Origin: Granulicella pectinivorans
GTDB taxonomy: Bacteria > Acidobacteriota > Terriglobia > Terriglobales > Acidobacteriaceae
Direction of reading: 5' to 3'
Length of the DNA: 64,000 bases
Assembly (NCBI RefSeq): GCF_900114625.1
Contig: NZ_FOZL01000001.1
Location: forward strand, 3,844,001 to 3,908,000
In this document: piece by piece, positions 52,119 to 60,311 of the stretch
How positions within the stretch are numbered: the first letter of the stretch is position 1
Layout: each line of letters begins with the position of its first letter
The notes under the pieces: generated by a model
Told to the model about the DNA's origin: nothing
What the model saw: only the letters and a program-made list of their open reading frames with translations
Databases searched by the model: none
Program-made: the position numbers and the translations under genes

Positions 52119-52631
52119 TTACCACTCGCCATTCTTCTGTAGTTTCTTGATCTTACGCATCACAAGTTCGCGTTTGAGACGACTGATCCGGTCGATGAAA
52201 AGCACGCCGTCCAGGTGGTCTATCTCATGCTGGAGAGCCCGCGCCAAAAGCTCTGTGCCCTCCACCTCGAACCACTCGCCCTTTACATTCTGCGCCTTCA
52301 CCTTCACCCACTCCGCGCGAACGACCTTCTCGCGGATCTCCGGCAGGCTGAGACAGCCCTCTTCTTCGACCTGACGGCCTTCCTGCTCGACGATCACCGG
52401 ATTGATCAGCGCCAGCTTCTCTTCCGGGCGCTCCTTAAAGCTCACGTCAATCACTGTAATTCTTTTAGAAATAGCAATTTGCGGCGCGGCAAGGCCGATC
52501 CCCTGCGCGGCGTACATGCTGTCGAACATCTCGTCGACCAGCTTCGCCAGCTTTGCGTCGAACTCCGTCACCTCCGTGGCGCGCTTCGCCAACACCGGCT
52601 CCGGGTACTTCACCACCTCATGAATCTTCAC
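52119..52631 (-). CDS. def: Peptide deformylase
   Basis: 170 residues. The three metal/active-site motifs are intact: GIGLAAPQ at 44-51, EGCLSLPE with C93, and QHEIDH with H135, E136 and H139. It removes N-formyl groups from nascent proteins. GAGGG precedes the ATG. It starts ten bases after the aroC stop, so aroC-def-fmt-rsmB is one operon. Confidence 0.97.
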   Translation of the reverse strand: MKIHEVVKYPEPVLAKRATEVTEFDAKLAKLVDEMFDSMYAAQGIGLAAPQIAISKRITVIDVSFKERPEEKLALINPVIVEQEGRQVEEEGCLSLPEIREKVVRAEWVKVKAQNVKGEWFEVEGTELLARALQHEIDHLDGVLFIDRISRLKRELVMRKIKKLQKNGEW

Positions 52632-52640
52632 AAGCCCTCT

Positions 52641-53849
52641 CTAAAACTTCCGAATCTGTTCCGCATATCCGTCAAAGTTCCGCTTCATCTCGCGCAGCGA
52701 GTCGCCGCCAAACTTGTCGATCACCAGCCCTGCAATCGTGAGCGCGACCATCGCCTCCGCCGCAACGCCCGCGGCCGGCACCACACAGACGTCCGAACGC
52801 TCGTATGCCGCCTTGACCGGCTCCCGCGTCGCGAAGCTGACGGAACCAAGCGGCCTCCGCAGCGTCGAGATCGGCTTCAGATACCCGCGCACAACAATGT
52901 CCTCTCCGTTGGAGATACCGCCCTCAATGCCGCCAGCGTTATTTTTCTCGCGGCTAAACCGCGTGAACTTCGGACCGCCGTCTTCCGGCTCGTTCTCGCC
53001 CTCTTCCGCGTAGGCGATCGCGTCGTGCACGGTTGAACCCATTGATTCGGCAGCGGTCACTCCCCGCCCCAGTTCGACGGCCTTCACCGCCTGGAGGCTC
53101 ATCACGGCCTGCGCGAGCAAACCGTCCATGCGCTCGTCCCAGTTCACGTGGGTTCCGACGCCCGGAGGCAGTCCGTGGACCACCACCTCGAAGACACCGC
53201 CGATGGTGTCACCCGTCCGCAGAGCGCGATCCACCTCGGACTTCATTCGCGCTTCGGCTTCAGGATCCACGCAGTTCAGCAGGACCTCTTCGCGAGCGCA
53301 GGAGGCTACGATTTCGGGCCAAGCAGCATCGCGGCCAAGCTCCTGCCCGCCCACGCGCACAGTGTGGCTCGCCACCTCAATCCCTAATTCGCGCAGGAGC
53401 AACTTGGCCATCGCACCGCACGCCACGCGAGCGGCACTTTCGCGAGCACTCGCTCTTTCAAGCACATAGCGAGCATCTTTAAAGTCATACTTAAGAGAAC
53501 CCGCCAAGTCGGCATGGCCCGGACGCGGAGACGCAACCGCCTTGTGCTTCGCGGCGTCTCCCTCTTCAACTGGAAGAATCTCGCCCCAGTTCTTCCAGTC
53601 GTTGTTCGCGAGCGTCATCGCGATGGGCGAGCCGATGGTCTTACCGTGGCGCACGCCGCTGAGGATGTGCGCCTTGTCGCGCTCGATCCGCATGCGACCG
53701 CCACGGCCATAGCCCTGCTGCCGCCGCCACAGCTCGCGATCGACGACCTCCTGCACTACGGGAACGCCTGCCGGCAGACCACTGACCATCGCCACAAGGC
53801 TCTCGCCGTGACTCTCTCCTGCCGTCGAAAACCTGAACTTCGAACTCAC
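52641..53849 (-). CDS. aroC: Chorismate synthase
   Basis: 402 residues from GTG (VSSKFRFSTAGESHGESLVA), the standard AroC N-terminus; the open frame reaches 20 codons further but without family similarity. Motifs: GYGRGGRM (family RxxR region), SPRPGHADLAGSLKY, RASARESAARVACGA and EGGISNGEDIVVRGYLKP. It is the FMN-dependent final step to chorismate. No strong ribosome-binding site precedes the GTG. First gene of the aroC-def-fmt-rsmB operon. Confidence 0.96.
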   Translation of the reverse strand: MSSKFRFSTAGESHGESLVAMVSGLPAGVPVVQEVVDRELWRRQQGYGRGGRMRIERDKAHILSGVRHGKTIGSPIAMTLANNDWKNWGEILPVEEGDAAKHKAVASPRPGHADLAGSLKYDFKDARYVLERASARESAARVACGAMAKLLLRELGIEVASHTVRVGGQELGRDAAWPEIVASCAREEVLLNCVDPEAEARMKSEVDRALRTGDTIGGVFEVVVHGLPPGVGTHVNWDERMDGLLAQAVMSLQAVKAVELGRGVTAAESMGSTVHDAIAYAEEGENEPEDGGPKFTRFSREKNNAGGIEGGISNGEDIVVRGYLKPISTLRRPLGSVSFATREPVKAAYERSDVCVVPAAGVAAEAMVALTIAGLVIDKFGGDSLREMKRNFDGYAEQIRKF

Positions 53850-53945
53850 GATGAAGACCCGCTGAAATGAAGTGTGGCCTGGGCAAAATTTGCCGAAGGC
53901 CAAACTCAAATTGTAACAAGCCCAGCTCCTTCGGGAGCCTGCGCT

Positions 53946-54443
53946 TTACTCCTTCAGCGCAAGCACCGCTGCTGCCTCCTCCTGCTCCTTGGTGTTGACC
54001 CTCGCGTCGATCAATAGTCCGACTCCAATCGCAAACGGAATCAGTGCGCACGGTACGCCCGCAAAGACATCGCGCTCCTGAAGAATCATGGCTAGCACCG
54101 CGAAGAACAACGCAACCCCGACCGCCCCGGTCACCAGGATGATGCCGGCGCGCCGAATGCCGCCGCGCCTCCGTGCTATTCCCTCTGCCTCGCGCTCCCG
54201 CTGCATTTGTTGCATCTGCTGCATGGGAGCGCCGTTCATCGCGGCCCACATCTGGTTCTTGCTTTCAGATTCGAGAGGCGGCAGAGGCAAGCCCTTGGCC
54301 AGCGCAGCCATTCTCTCCTCATACTCAAGCTGCCGCTTGCGGACCTCCGCGACCTTCGACGCAATGACGATTCCCAATACCATGGCGCATGCCGACACCG
54401 GAACGATATAAGGGCTAGCAAGCGCCTCAGTGACATCCATCAT
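53946..54443 (-). CDS. Small membrane protein (DUF6249-like)
   Basis: 165 residues; GGAGG lies nine bases before the chosen ATG, one of several clustered ATGs. It has a first helix (YIVPVSACAMVLGIVIAS), then a basic/Gln-rich cytoplasmic helix including AALAKGLPLPP and MQQMQQMQRERE, then two more helices (AGIILVTGAVGVALFFAVLAMIL and VPCALIPFAIGVGLLIDARV). The layout resembles DUF6249-type proteins often found beside ECF sigma genes. It is divergent from the sigma factor gene and may belong to its regulon. Confidence 0.6.
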   Translation of the reverse strand: MMDVTEALASPYIVPVSACAMVLGIVIASKVAEVRKRQLEYEERMAALAKGLPLPPLESESKNQMWAAMNGAPMQQMQQMQREREAEGIARRRGGIRRAGIILVTGAVGVALFFAVLAMILQERDVFAGVPCALIPFAIGVGLLIDARVNTKEQEEAAAVLALKE

Positions 54444-54524
54444 GATCATCCACCTCCACACCAATCCATTTTGAACAACGCCCCCTAAGACTGCGTAGGC
54501 TCTGCTAAGTTTCAAACTATTCGC

Positions 54525-54553
54525 TGAAACTTTTCCCGATACCTGCGGTCTGA
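54525..54553 (+). promoter_or_regulatory. Candidate ECF-type autoregulatory promoter
   Basis: TGAAACTT (54525-54532), a 15-base spacer, then GTCTGA (54548-54553). AAC to GTC is 17 bases, matching the RpoE-type GGAACTT/GTCTGA pattern. It ends seven bases before the TTG of the ECF sigma gene, consistent with autoregulation. Confidence 0.5.
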
Positions 54554-54560
54554 CCCAACC

Positions 54561-55142
54561 TTGCCGACCAAACCCAATCCCGAGGCGGACTTCGAGAGCA
54601 TCGTGCAGGAGCAGCAGGCGCTTGTCTTTCGTACGCTGCTCCGTCTGACCGGCTCGCACGATCGCATCGAGGATCTGGCGCAGGAGGTCTTCATGCGGCT
54701 CTATCGTGGGCTAGTTCACTTTCAGGGAGAGGCGAAGCTTTCGACCTATCTTTATCGGATCATCGTCAACGTGGCGCAGGACGAGTGGAAGAGACGGCGC
54801 AAGGATCGCGAGTACCGGTTTACCCCGGCTTCGGATCCGGATGACGATGCTCCAGCGTTTGTCGAGACCTTGCCTTCACACGGGAGGAACGCCGAGCAGG
54901 AGTATGCGCGGGAGGAGATGCTCGATGCGGTCGACCAAGGTCTACTCCTGCTCTCGGAACCCGAGCGCGCCGTACTGGTCCTTTATCATCAGGAGGAGTG
55001 TAGTTACGAGCATATCGCCCTGACGCTGAACCTGCCGATCGGAACGGTACGGACCCATCTTCATCGTGGCCGCCAAAAATTGGGCGATCATGTTCGCGCA
55101 CAAACCGCACGACGAACCGCGCCGGTAGAAAGGATCGCATGA
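54561..55142 (+). CDS. ECF-subfamily RNA polymerase sigma factor
   Basis: 193 residues from TTG. Region 2 (about 20-85): FRTLLRLTGSHDRIEDLAQEVFMRLYR and TYLYRIIVNVAQDEWKRRRK, which bind core polymerase and the -10. Region 4 (about 130-180): LSEPERAVLVLYHQEECSYEHIALTLNLPIGTVRTHLHRGRQKL, which binds the -35. An acidic linker separates them. No ribosome-binding site lies before the TTG. The stop overlaps the next gene (ATGA), which is the likely regulator. Confidence 0.93.
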   Translation: MPTKPNPEADFESIVQEQQALVFRTLLRLTGSHDRIEDLAQEVFMRLYRGLVHFQGEAKLSTYLYRIIVNVAQDEWKRRRKDREYRFTPASDPDDDAPAFVETLPSHGRNAEQEYAREEMLDAVDQGLLLLSEPERAVLVLYHQEECSYEHIALTLNLPIGTVRTHLHRGRQKLGDHVRAQTARRTAPVERIA

Positions 55143-55507
55143 GACCTAACGAAAAAGCGGACCAACCGATGCAACACGACGCCGATCCAGCGCTCTATCC
55201 CGCGATGCTCGAAGCCCTGGAGGTGAAGCCCAACCCTGCGATTCCTGGGGACTTCGCCGCCCGCATGGCCAGGATGGCGCAGGCACAACCCGTAAAGCGT
55301 ATGCAGCCCCAGACCCACTATGGTCAGGCTGCGGCGTGGATCTCACTCCTCGTGCTCGCCGTGGTGGTCGCTGTGCTGTCTCCGGCGACGACGGCTGCCA
55401 ACCCGTTGAGCCCGACGCCGCTTGTTCTGCTGGAATACATCCTGATCGCGCAGATGCTGGCGCTGGCACTGTGGCTTGGCACGCGCAGCTTTCCGGGTAC
55501 CCGGTAG
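55139..55507 (+). CDS. Small two-helix membrane protein, candidate anti-sigma factor
   Basis: 122 residues. The cytoplasmic N-terminal 60 residues (EALEVKPNPAIPGDFAARMARMA) precede two membrane helices (AAAWISLLVLAVVVAVLS and PLVLLEYILIAQMLALALWLG). No HxxxCxxC zinc motif is present. Its ATGA overlap with the ECF sigma gene and its topology fit an anti-sigma or sensor role, but this is inference from position. Confidence 0.6.
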   Translation: MRPNEKADQPMQHDADPALYPAMLEALEVKPNPAIPGDFAARMARMAQAQPVKRMQPQTHYGQAAAWISLLVLAVVVAVLSPATTAANPLSPTPLVLLEYILIAQMLALALWLGTRSFPGTR

Positions 55508-55552
55508 CAGCCTCTACAATCGGAGAGGTTCAGACCGCCAGGAGGCACGTCG

Positions 55553-56452
55553 ATGTCCACAGTCACCATCATCGGTTCCGGAGCAATCGGCTGCGCGGTA
55601 GGTTCCGCGCTGGTCGAAACCGGGAAGCATCGGGTCGTCTTTTGCGCGAATACCCCCTTCGAGAGCCTTCATGTGTCCTTCCCGGACGGAAGCGCGATCG
55701 TCTCCCCTGCCGAGGTTTCCACCACACCATCCTCGCCTGCTCCGGTGGACTGGGTGCTGCTCTGCGTGAAGGCGCAGCAGGTGCCAGCGACCGAATCCTG
55801 GCTTCGAGCGCTTGCGGGGCCCAACACCAGGGTTGCCGTGCTCCAGAACGGCGTCGAGCACTTCGACTCCGTCACGCCCATCATCGGCAATCCGGAGCGC
55901 ATCCTGCCCGTCGTCGTGCAGATTCCTGCTGAGCGCACCGCGCCCGGCACAGTGATCGTCACCGGGACGCCGCACCTCGTCGTTCCCGAGGGCGACCTCG
56001 GCAGCGGACTGCAGACGCTCTTTGAGGGGTCACGCCTTCCGGTCAAGATGACCGCCGATTTTCTCAGGAGCCTGTGGGAGAAGATGTGCCTGAATGCCGC
56101 CAACGGTTCGCTGACGGCGCTCACCGAGCGGGACCAGTCCGTCATCCGCGAGCCGGAGGTCGCCGAGTTGTGCCGTCAGATCGTACGCGAATGCATGAAG
56201 GTAGGCAGGGCGGAGGGTGCGGTGCTCGACGATGGCCTGCCAGAGCGGATCGTGGTGCAGCTTGCGGGCACGCCGGGAACACCTGGAGGCGGCAACTCCA
56301 TGTACTACGACCGCCTCGCGGGGCGGGAACTGGAAGCCGATGCACGCAACGGAGTGATCCCGCGCCTCGGGAAGAAGCACGGGATACCAACTCCCATCAA
56401 CGCGACACTCTATGCGCTCCTGAAAAACCTAAAGCCGCGCACTACTTCTTAG
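55553..56452 (+). CDS. panE: 2-dehydropantoate 2-reductase family protein (ApbA/PanE)
   Basis: 299 residues with AGGAGG before the ATG. The NADP site is TIIGSGAIGCAVGSAL, the catalytic lysine is in WEKMCLNAANGSLTAL, and the C-terminal helical domain has GTPGGGNSMYYDRLAGRELEADARNG. The family reduces ketopantoate for pantothenate synthesis, but many paralogues act on other 2-keto acids and no pan genes are nearby. The 3' end overlaps the convergent DinB-like gene by 11 bases. Confidence 0.87.
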   Translation: MSTVTIIGSGAIGCAVGSALVETGKHRVVFCANTPFESLHVSFPDGSAIVSPAEVSTTPSSPAPVDWVLLCVKAQQVPATESWLRALAGPNTRVAVLQNGVEHFDSVTPIIGNPERILPVVVQIPAERTAPGTVIVTGTPHLVVPEGDLGSGLQTLFEGSRLPVKMTADFLRSLWEKMCLNAANGSLTALTERDQSVIREPEVAELCRQIVRECMKVGRAEGAVLDDGLPERIVVQLAGTPGTPGGGNSMYYDRLAGRELEADARNGVIPRLGKKHGIPTPINATLYALLKNLKPRTTS

Positions 56453-56966
56453 GCTTCGCCGATGGAGGCAGCAGGCCGTTCAGCCGAAGGTAGCTTGCCA
56501 TCTGCGAGTAGTGGTCCGATAGATCGGCCACCAACTCCGTCAGGGCGCGGGCCTTCGGCTTCTTCGTCCCGCCGAAGAAGGTGATCGGGTCGCCCATCTG
56601 CGCATCCTTCAGGCCGTCGAGCGCCTTGCCGCAGAAGTCGAACGACTCCTTCAGCGCTGCGCCCAGTTCGTCCTTGGTCGATGCTTCCGTTACCGTGACC
56701 TTGGGCGAAGCGACGTCGGCCAACATCGCGCAGACGTGGTTATTTCCACCCACGACGTGCGCCACGGTCTTGCCAAAGGTCCACTGCTCCGGCGTGGGAC
56801 GGAAACCGTACTTGGCTTCAGGCATCTCCGCCGCGGCCGCCATCATGTACTTCGACTGGCTGTCGAAGATCTCTCGTGCGCTCGTGACGACGGGGTTGCC
56901 GGTCTGGCCAAAAGCGGCGGTGGTTGCAGCAAAGCCAAGCGATAGTAGGGCGATGGTCGTTTTCAC
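56442..56966 (-). CDS. Exported DinB-like four-helix protein
   Basis: 174 residues with a signal peptide (MKTTIALLSLGFAATTAAFG). The DinB pattern is AEMPEAKYGFRPTPEQWTFGKTVAHVVGGNNHVC and LVADLSDHYSQMASYLRLNGLLPPS, with histidines in the expected metal positions. Cytoplasmic relatives include bacillithiol and mycothiol transferases; an exported member is of unknown role. Its start overlaps the stop of the YhaM-like gene (ATGA). Confidence 0.82.
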   Translation of the reverse strand: MKTTIALLSLGFAATTAAFGQTGNPVVTSAREIFDSQSKYMMAAAAEMPEAKYGFRPTPEQWTFGKTVAHVVGGNNHVCAMLADVASPKVTVTEASTKDELGAALKESFDFCGKALDGLKDAQMGDPITFFGGTKKPKARALTELVADLSDHYSQMASYLRLNGLLPPSAKPKK

Positions 56967-57952
56967 TTTGTCTCCTCAGTCTTCAGATACGCCTGCGAAT
57001 CGAGCAGCGGCCTCTCCATGCTCCGCACCCACTCCGTCATCTCACCGCCGCCCTTGCCTGCGGCGGTGGCCTTGCCAAACTCGGCACGCATATTCTGCAT
57101 CTTCGCTTCGAGATCGTCGAGCATGCTGAGCAGCACGGCCTCGGGCGTCATGGGCAGCTTGGGCGAACCGAACTCGTACTTGCCGTGGTGGCTCAGGATC
57201 ATGTGTTCGACCAGCACACGGAGCTTCTCCGGGAACGGTTGAATCTGCTGGACCTTCTCACGCAGCATCCCCTGCGCGATGGAGATGTGGCCGATCATCT
57301 GGCCTTCGACCGTGTAGGAGAACGACGACCTCCAGCTCAGCTCGCGGATCTTCCCAATGTCGTGAAGAATCGCTCCTGTGACCAGAAGCTCGGGATCGAC
57401 CTCCGGATAAAACGGCGCGGTAGCCCGGCAGACGCGCACCAGGAGAAGCACATGCTCAAGCAGGCCTCCGATCCAGGCGTGATGCAGCATCTTGGCGGCG
57501 GGAGCGGTCTTGAAGGCAGGGCCGATCTCGGGGTCGTCGAGGAAAGCAAGGACAAGGCGCGTGAGATCGGGATTCGTGAAGCTTGTTACGTAGCCGCGCA
57601 ACTCGGCGAACATCTCCTCGATGTCGTACTTGGTCGTGGGCACAAAGTCGGCCGTATCGACTTCGCTCTCGGCGGCATGTCGCATCTTGGTCAGCGTGAT
57701 CTGGTACTTGCCCTGATACTTCGTGACCTGTCCCTGCACCTTGACGTAGCAACCCTCGGCGCAGTTCGCGATGGCTTCGGCGAAGTCGTCCCACATGCGC
57801 GCTTCGAACGAGCCGGTCTTGTCCGCTAGGGTCATCGCCAGGTACTGGCCGCCGGTCTTCTTGTCCCGCACCTGCACCGAGGCCAGCGCGAAGTAGGTGG
57901 TGACGACGACGTTCTCGAACTTAACGGCATCCGCTATAAAAAAGTCTTTCAT
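56963..57952 (-). CDS. YhaM-like 3'-5' exoribonuclease (OB fold plus HD domain)
   Basis: 329 residues from MKDFFIADAVKFENVVVTTY. The N-terminal OB-fold (about 10-100: VRDKKTGGQYLAMTLADKTG and VKVQGQVTKYQGKYQITL) is followed by the HD domain: HHAWIGGLLEHVLLLV, GAILHDIGKIRELSW and LSHHGKYEFGSPKLPMTPEAVLL. The same order is found in Bacillus YhaM. TATTCT (57966-57961) eight bases before the ATG suggests a leaderless mRNA. The terminator of the upstream surA-like gene lies just before it. Confidence 0.9.
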   Translation of the reverse strand: MKDFFIADAVKFENVVVTTYFALASVQVRDKKTGGQYLAMTLADKTGSFEARMWDDFAEAIANCAEGCYVKVQGQVTKYQGKYQITLTKMRHAAESEVDTADFVPTTKYDIEEMFAELRGYVTSFTNPDLTRLVLAFLDDPEIGPAFKTAPAAKMLHHAWIGGLLEHVLLLVRVCRATAPFYPEVDPELLVTGAILHDIGKIRELSWRSSFSYTVEGQMIGHISIAQGMLREKVQQIQPFPEKLRVLVEHMILSHHGKYEFGSPKLPMTPEAVLLSMLDDLEAKMQNMRAEFGKATAAGKGGGEMTEWVRSMERPLLDSQAYLKTEETK

Positions 57953-57977
57953 CGCTACCAAGAATACCCGCTTCCCG

Positions 57978-58018
57978 GCAAAGGAAAAGGGCGTGTGAGC
58001 CGAAGCCCGCACGCCCTT
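57978..58018 (-). terminator. Terminator after the SurA-like gene
   Basis: On the minus strand AAGGGCGTG and CACGCCCTT form the outer stem, with extra inner pairing, followed by TTCCTTT. It lies 21 bases after the surA-like stop. Confidence 0.75.
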
Positions 58019-58038
58019 CCGGTTGAGTGGATCGTTCC

Positions 58039-60027
58039 TTAGTTCTGCGGCGTTGCCGGAGGAGCAGGCGCCGGAGCGGATGCGGGAGCAGGGGCAGGGG
58101 CAGGAGCAGGAGCACCGCCAATGGGCGTCTTACTCAGGTCGTTCGAGGTCCCTGGACCAGTCGGATTTGCGAACTTATCCGTCTTCGGCTCGGGAGCCTT
58201 CTCCTGCAGACGCTCCTTCGGATCGCCCTTCTTGCGCTTCTTCTTTTTCTTCGTCGTATCGCCGCTCAGACCGAGAGCCGTCGACTGCGTCTGCTTGGTC
58301 GCCTTCTCCTCGGCGGTCATCGACACGGGGGTCGCAATCGCCTTCTCGTTGGCCTTCGCGACCTTCACCTTCGTCTTGCGCAGCTTCACCTCAGGCGCAC
58401 GCGAGGAGTAGCGGGTCTTCTTGACGGGAGCCGCCACCGGAGCCAGCGGATCGTCTACGTTGACGCCTGCGTTGACCGGAGCCGTCTGGCTGCCGAGGGC
58501 AGGTAGACCGCCCACCGCATTGCCCGGACCTGCTGCCGGAATCTGCGCCGCTGCCGCCGTCTCATCCGGACCGGCCGGAAGAGCATTACGCGGAGCCTGG
58601 CCAAACCGAACCTTCTCGCGACGAATCCGCTTCGTCTTCGTTTCCTTCTTGCTGACAGGCTGTGCGCGACGGGCGGACGTCTTCTCCGGAACGGACACCG
58701 TGGATGCCGGCGTTGCGGCGGCTGTCTCAGCGGGAGCGTTCGTACCGGCAAGTGCGGTCGGAGTGGTTGCCGCAGCGGCAACGGGTGCGGGACGTGTTGC
58801 CGGCGCTGCGGAGCCGTCGCTATCGCTCTTGTTCACGCCAACGGCAGCCCGGCGGAACTCGCCCTCGTAGCGCGACTTCGACTGGTTCTTCTTCTTCTTC
58901 ACCGGTGGCGGAGCATAGGCGGAGAAGATCGGCTTGGTCTGCTTCGGGCTTGCACCGGAGTCGATGTAACCGGGACGGATGTCAACATACGCTTCTTCAC
59001 GCAGCTTTGTCAGATAAGCGCGGAGCGCGGGGCCCATCTGCTCCTGGTAGATTGCATTCTGCAGTTCGTTCTCCACGGACTTCATCGGAGGAACGCCGGC
59101 CTGCTGGTGCTCCAGCACCTTCAGGATCACAAATCCCTGGCGCGTACGAATCGGCGCCGACAGACCGCCAACCGGCAGCGGGAACGTTGCATCCTCGAGC
59201 ACCTTGCCCAGCGTGCCCGGCTTATACATGCCAAGCTCGCCGCCCTGCTGTGCGGCCGGACCGGTCGAATACTGCTTGGCCATATCCTCAAACTTCGCAC
59301 CGGCCTTCAGCTTCGCGGAAACATCGTTCGCGGTGGCCTGCGCCTCGGCGATTTGAGCTTCGGTCGGGTTGGCGGGAGTCGCGATCAGTATCTCGGCAAG
59401 ACGAACCTGCTCCGGCTGCACGAACTCCTGTTTATGCGCATCGTAGTAGGCCGTCTCCTGCGCCTGAGTCATCTGGCCGATACGGCGGCCGACTTCGTCA
59501 CGCACAACCTGCTGCGTGATCACGTTCGTCTTGATGCCAGCCTTGAAATCTTCAAACGACACGCCCTGCGAGCGTGCTGCCTTTTCGAGATCTTCCATCG
59601 TCTCGAAGTGGTTCTGCTTACGGATCTCGTCGAGCCGGCGAATGACCTCGGCATCGGCGTTGATACCGAGTTCCTTGCCCTTGGAGAGCAGCAACTGCTG
59701 GTCGATCATGTCGCGCAGCATGTTCTTTTCGCGATCGGCAGCCTCCGCCGGGGTCGCATGCGCCTGCTCAATCTCCTGCTGGAGCTGCTGCTGCGCGCGA
59801 ATCACGTCGCTCTGACTGATGATCTGGTCGTTCACCCGGACCACGACATCTTCCACCACGACACCGTTCGGCGTAACTGCTGCCGGCACAGGAAGCGTTG
59901 GCTTCGCGGGGGCAGACGGAGCCATGATGGGGCTCTGATACCGCGGAGGGGCCTGCGCCCACACCGGAACCGCACACACACAGGCCACCGCGCCGCTCAG
60001 CAGAGCCGAACGCATAAGACGATTCAT
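58039..60027 (-). CDS. SurA-like periplasmic peptidyl-prolyl isomerase with long basic tail
   Basis: 662 residues from MNRLMRSALLSGAVACVCAV, a signal peptide, with AAGGAAC upstream; an ATG six codons earlier is also possible. Residues about 60-195 are a SurA N-terminal chaperone domain (VNDQIISQSDVIRAQQQLQQ, MIDQQLLLSKGKELG). About 210-325 is a parvulin domain (VRLAEILIATPANPTEAQ, GGELGMYKPGTLGKVL, TRQGFVILKVLEH). The remaining roughly 280 residues are a Pro/Ala/Lys-rich, low-complexity tail with KKKKNQSKS and KKKKKRKKGD patches and terminal Ala-Pro repeats. It probably assists outer-membrane protein folding. Confidence 0.9.
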   Translation of the reverse strand: MNRLMRSALLSGAVACVCAVPVWAQAPPRYQSPIMAPSAPAKPTLPVPAAVTPNGVVVEDVVVRVNDQIISQSDVIRAQQQLQQEIEQAHATPAEAADREKNMLRDMIDQQLLLSKGKELGINADAEVIRRLDEIRKQNHFETMEDLEKAARSQGVSFEDFKAGIKTNVITQQVVRDEVGRRIGQMTQAQETAYYDAHKQEFVQPEQVRLAEILIATPANPTEAQIAEAQATANDVSAKLKAGAKFEDMAKQYSTGPAAQQGGELGMYKPGTLGKVLEDATFPLPVGGLSAPIRTRQGFVILKVLEHQQAGVPPMKSVENELQNAIYQEQMGPALRAYLTKLREEAYVDIRPGYIDSGASPKQTKPIFSAYAPPPVKKKKNQSKSRYEGEFRRAAVGVNKSDSDGSAAPATRPAPVAAAATTPTALAGTNAPAETAAATPASTVSVPEKTSARRAQPVSKKETKTKRIRREKVRFGQAPRNALPAGPDETAAAAQIPAAGPGNAVGGLPALGSQTAPVNAGVNVDDPLAPVAAPVKKTRYSSRAPEVKLRKTKVKVAKANEKAIATPVSMTAEEKATKQTQSTALGLSGDTTKKKKKRKKGDPKERLQEKAPEPKTDKFANPTGPGTSNDLSKTPIGGAPAPAPAPAPASAPAPAPPATPQN

Positions 60028-60061
60028 CGAAGTTCCTTCATTCATCCAGAAAACCCTTTTA

Positions 60062-60078
60062 GCCTGTCGCAGACAGGC
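60062..60078. other. Short hairpin upstream of the SurA-like gene
   Basis: GCCTGTC-GCA-GACAGGC, a 7-bp stem with a three-base loop, 35 bases before the start of the surA-like gene. It is probably part of its leader or promoter region. Confidence 0.4.
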
Positions 60079-60233
60079 ACAACCCGCACCGATGCCGAGG
60101 CTTCCCTCTTAAGACGAAGCCGCTGAGAAATGGTGTCAACCTATTCTAAGGCCGAATCGCCTCGAAAGCCGAACTGGACCTCCGAACCCCGGGTGCAGTG
60201 GCCTAAACCCTGCGTTGCGCTCACCTCCGGGTG

Positions 60234-60239
60234 TATACT
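60234..60239 (+). promoter_or_regulatory. -10 element of the S41 protease gene
   Basis: TATACT at 60234-60239, with TGCGTT 17 bases upstream as a poor -35. It gives a leader of about 65 bases before the ATG at 60312. Confidence 0.45.
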
Positions 60240-60311
60240 CCGTCCAACGCAGGACTGTCTTTAACCGTAGCGAAACGCTTTTCTAGCGCAGTTTTCGAGG
60301 ACACACCGCCG

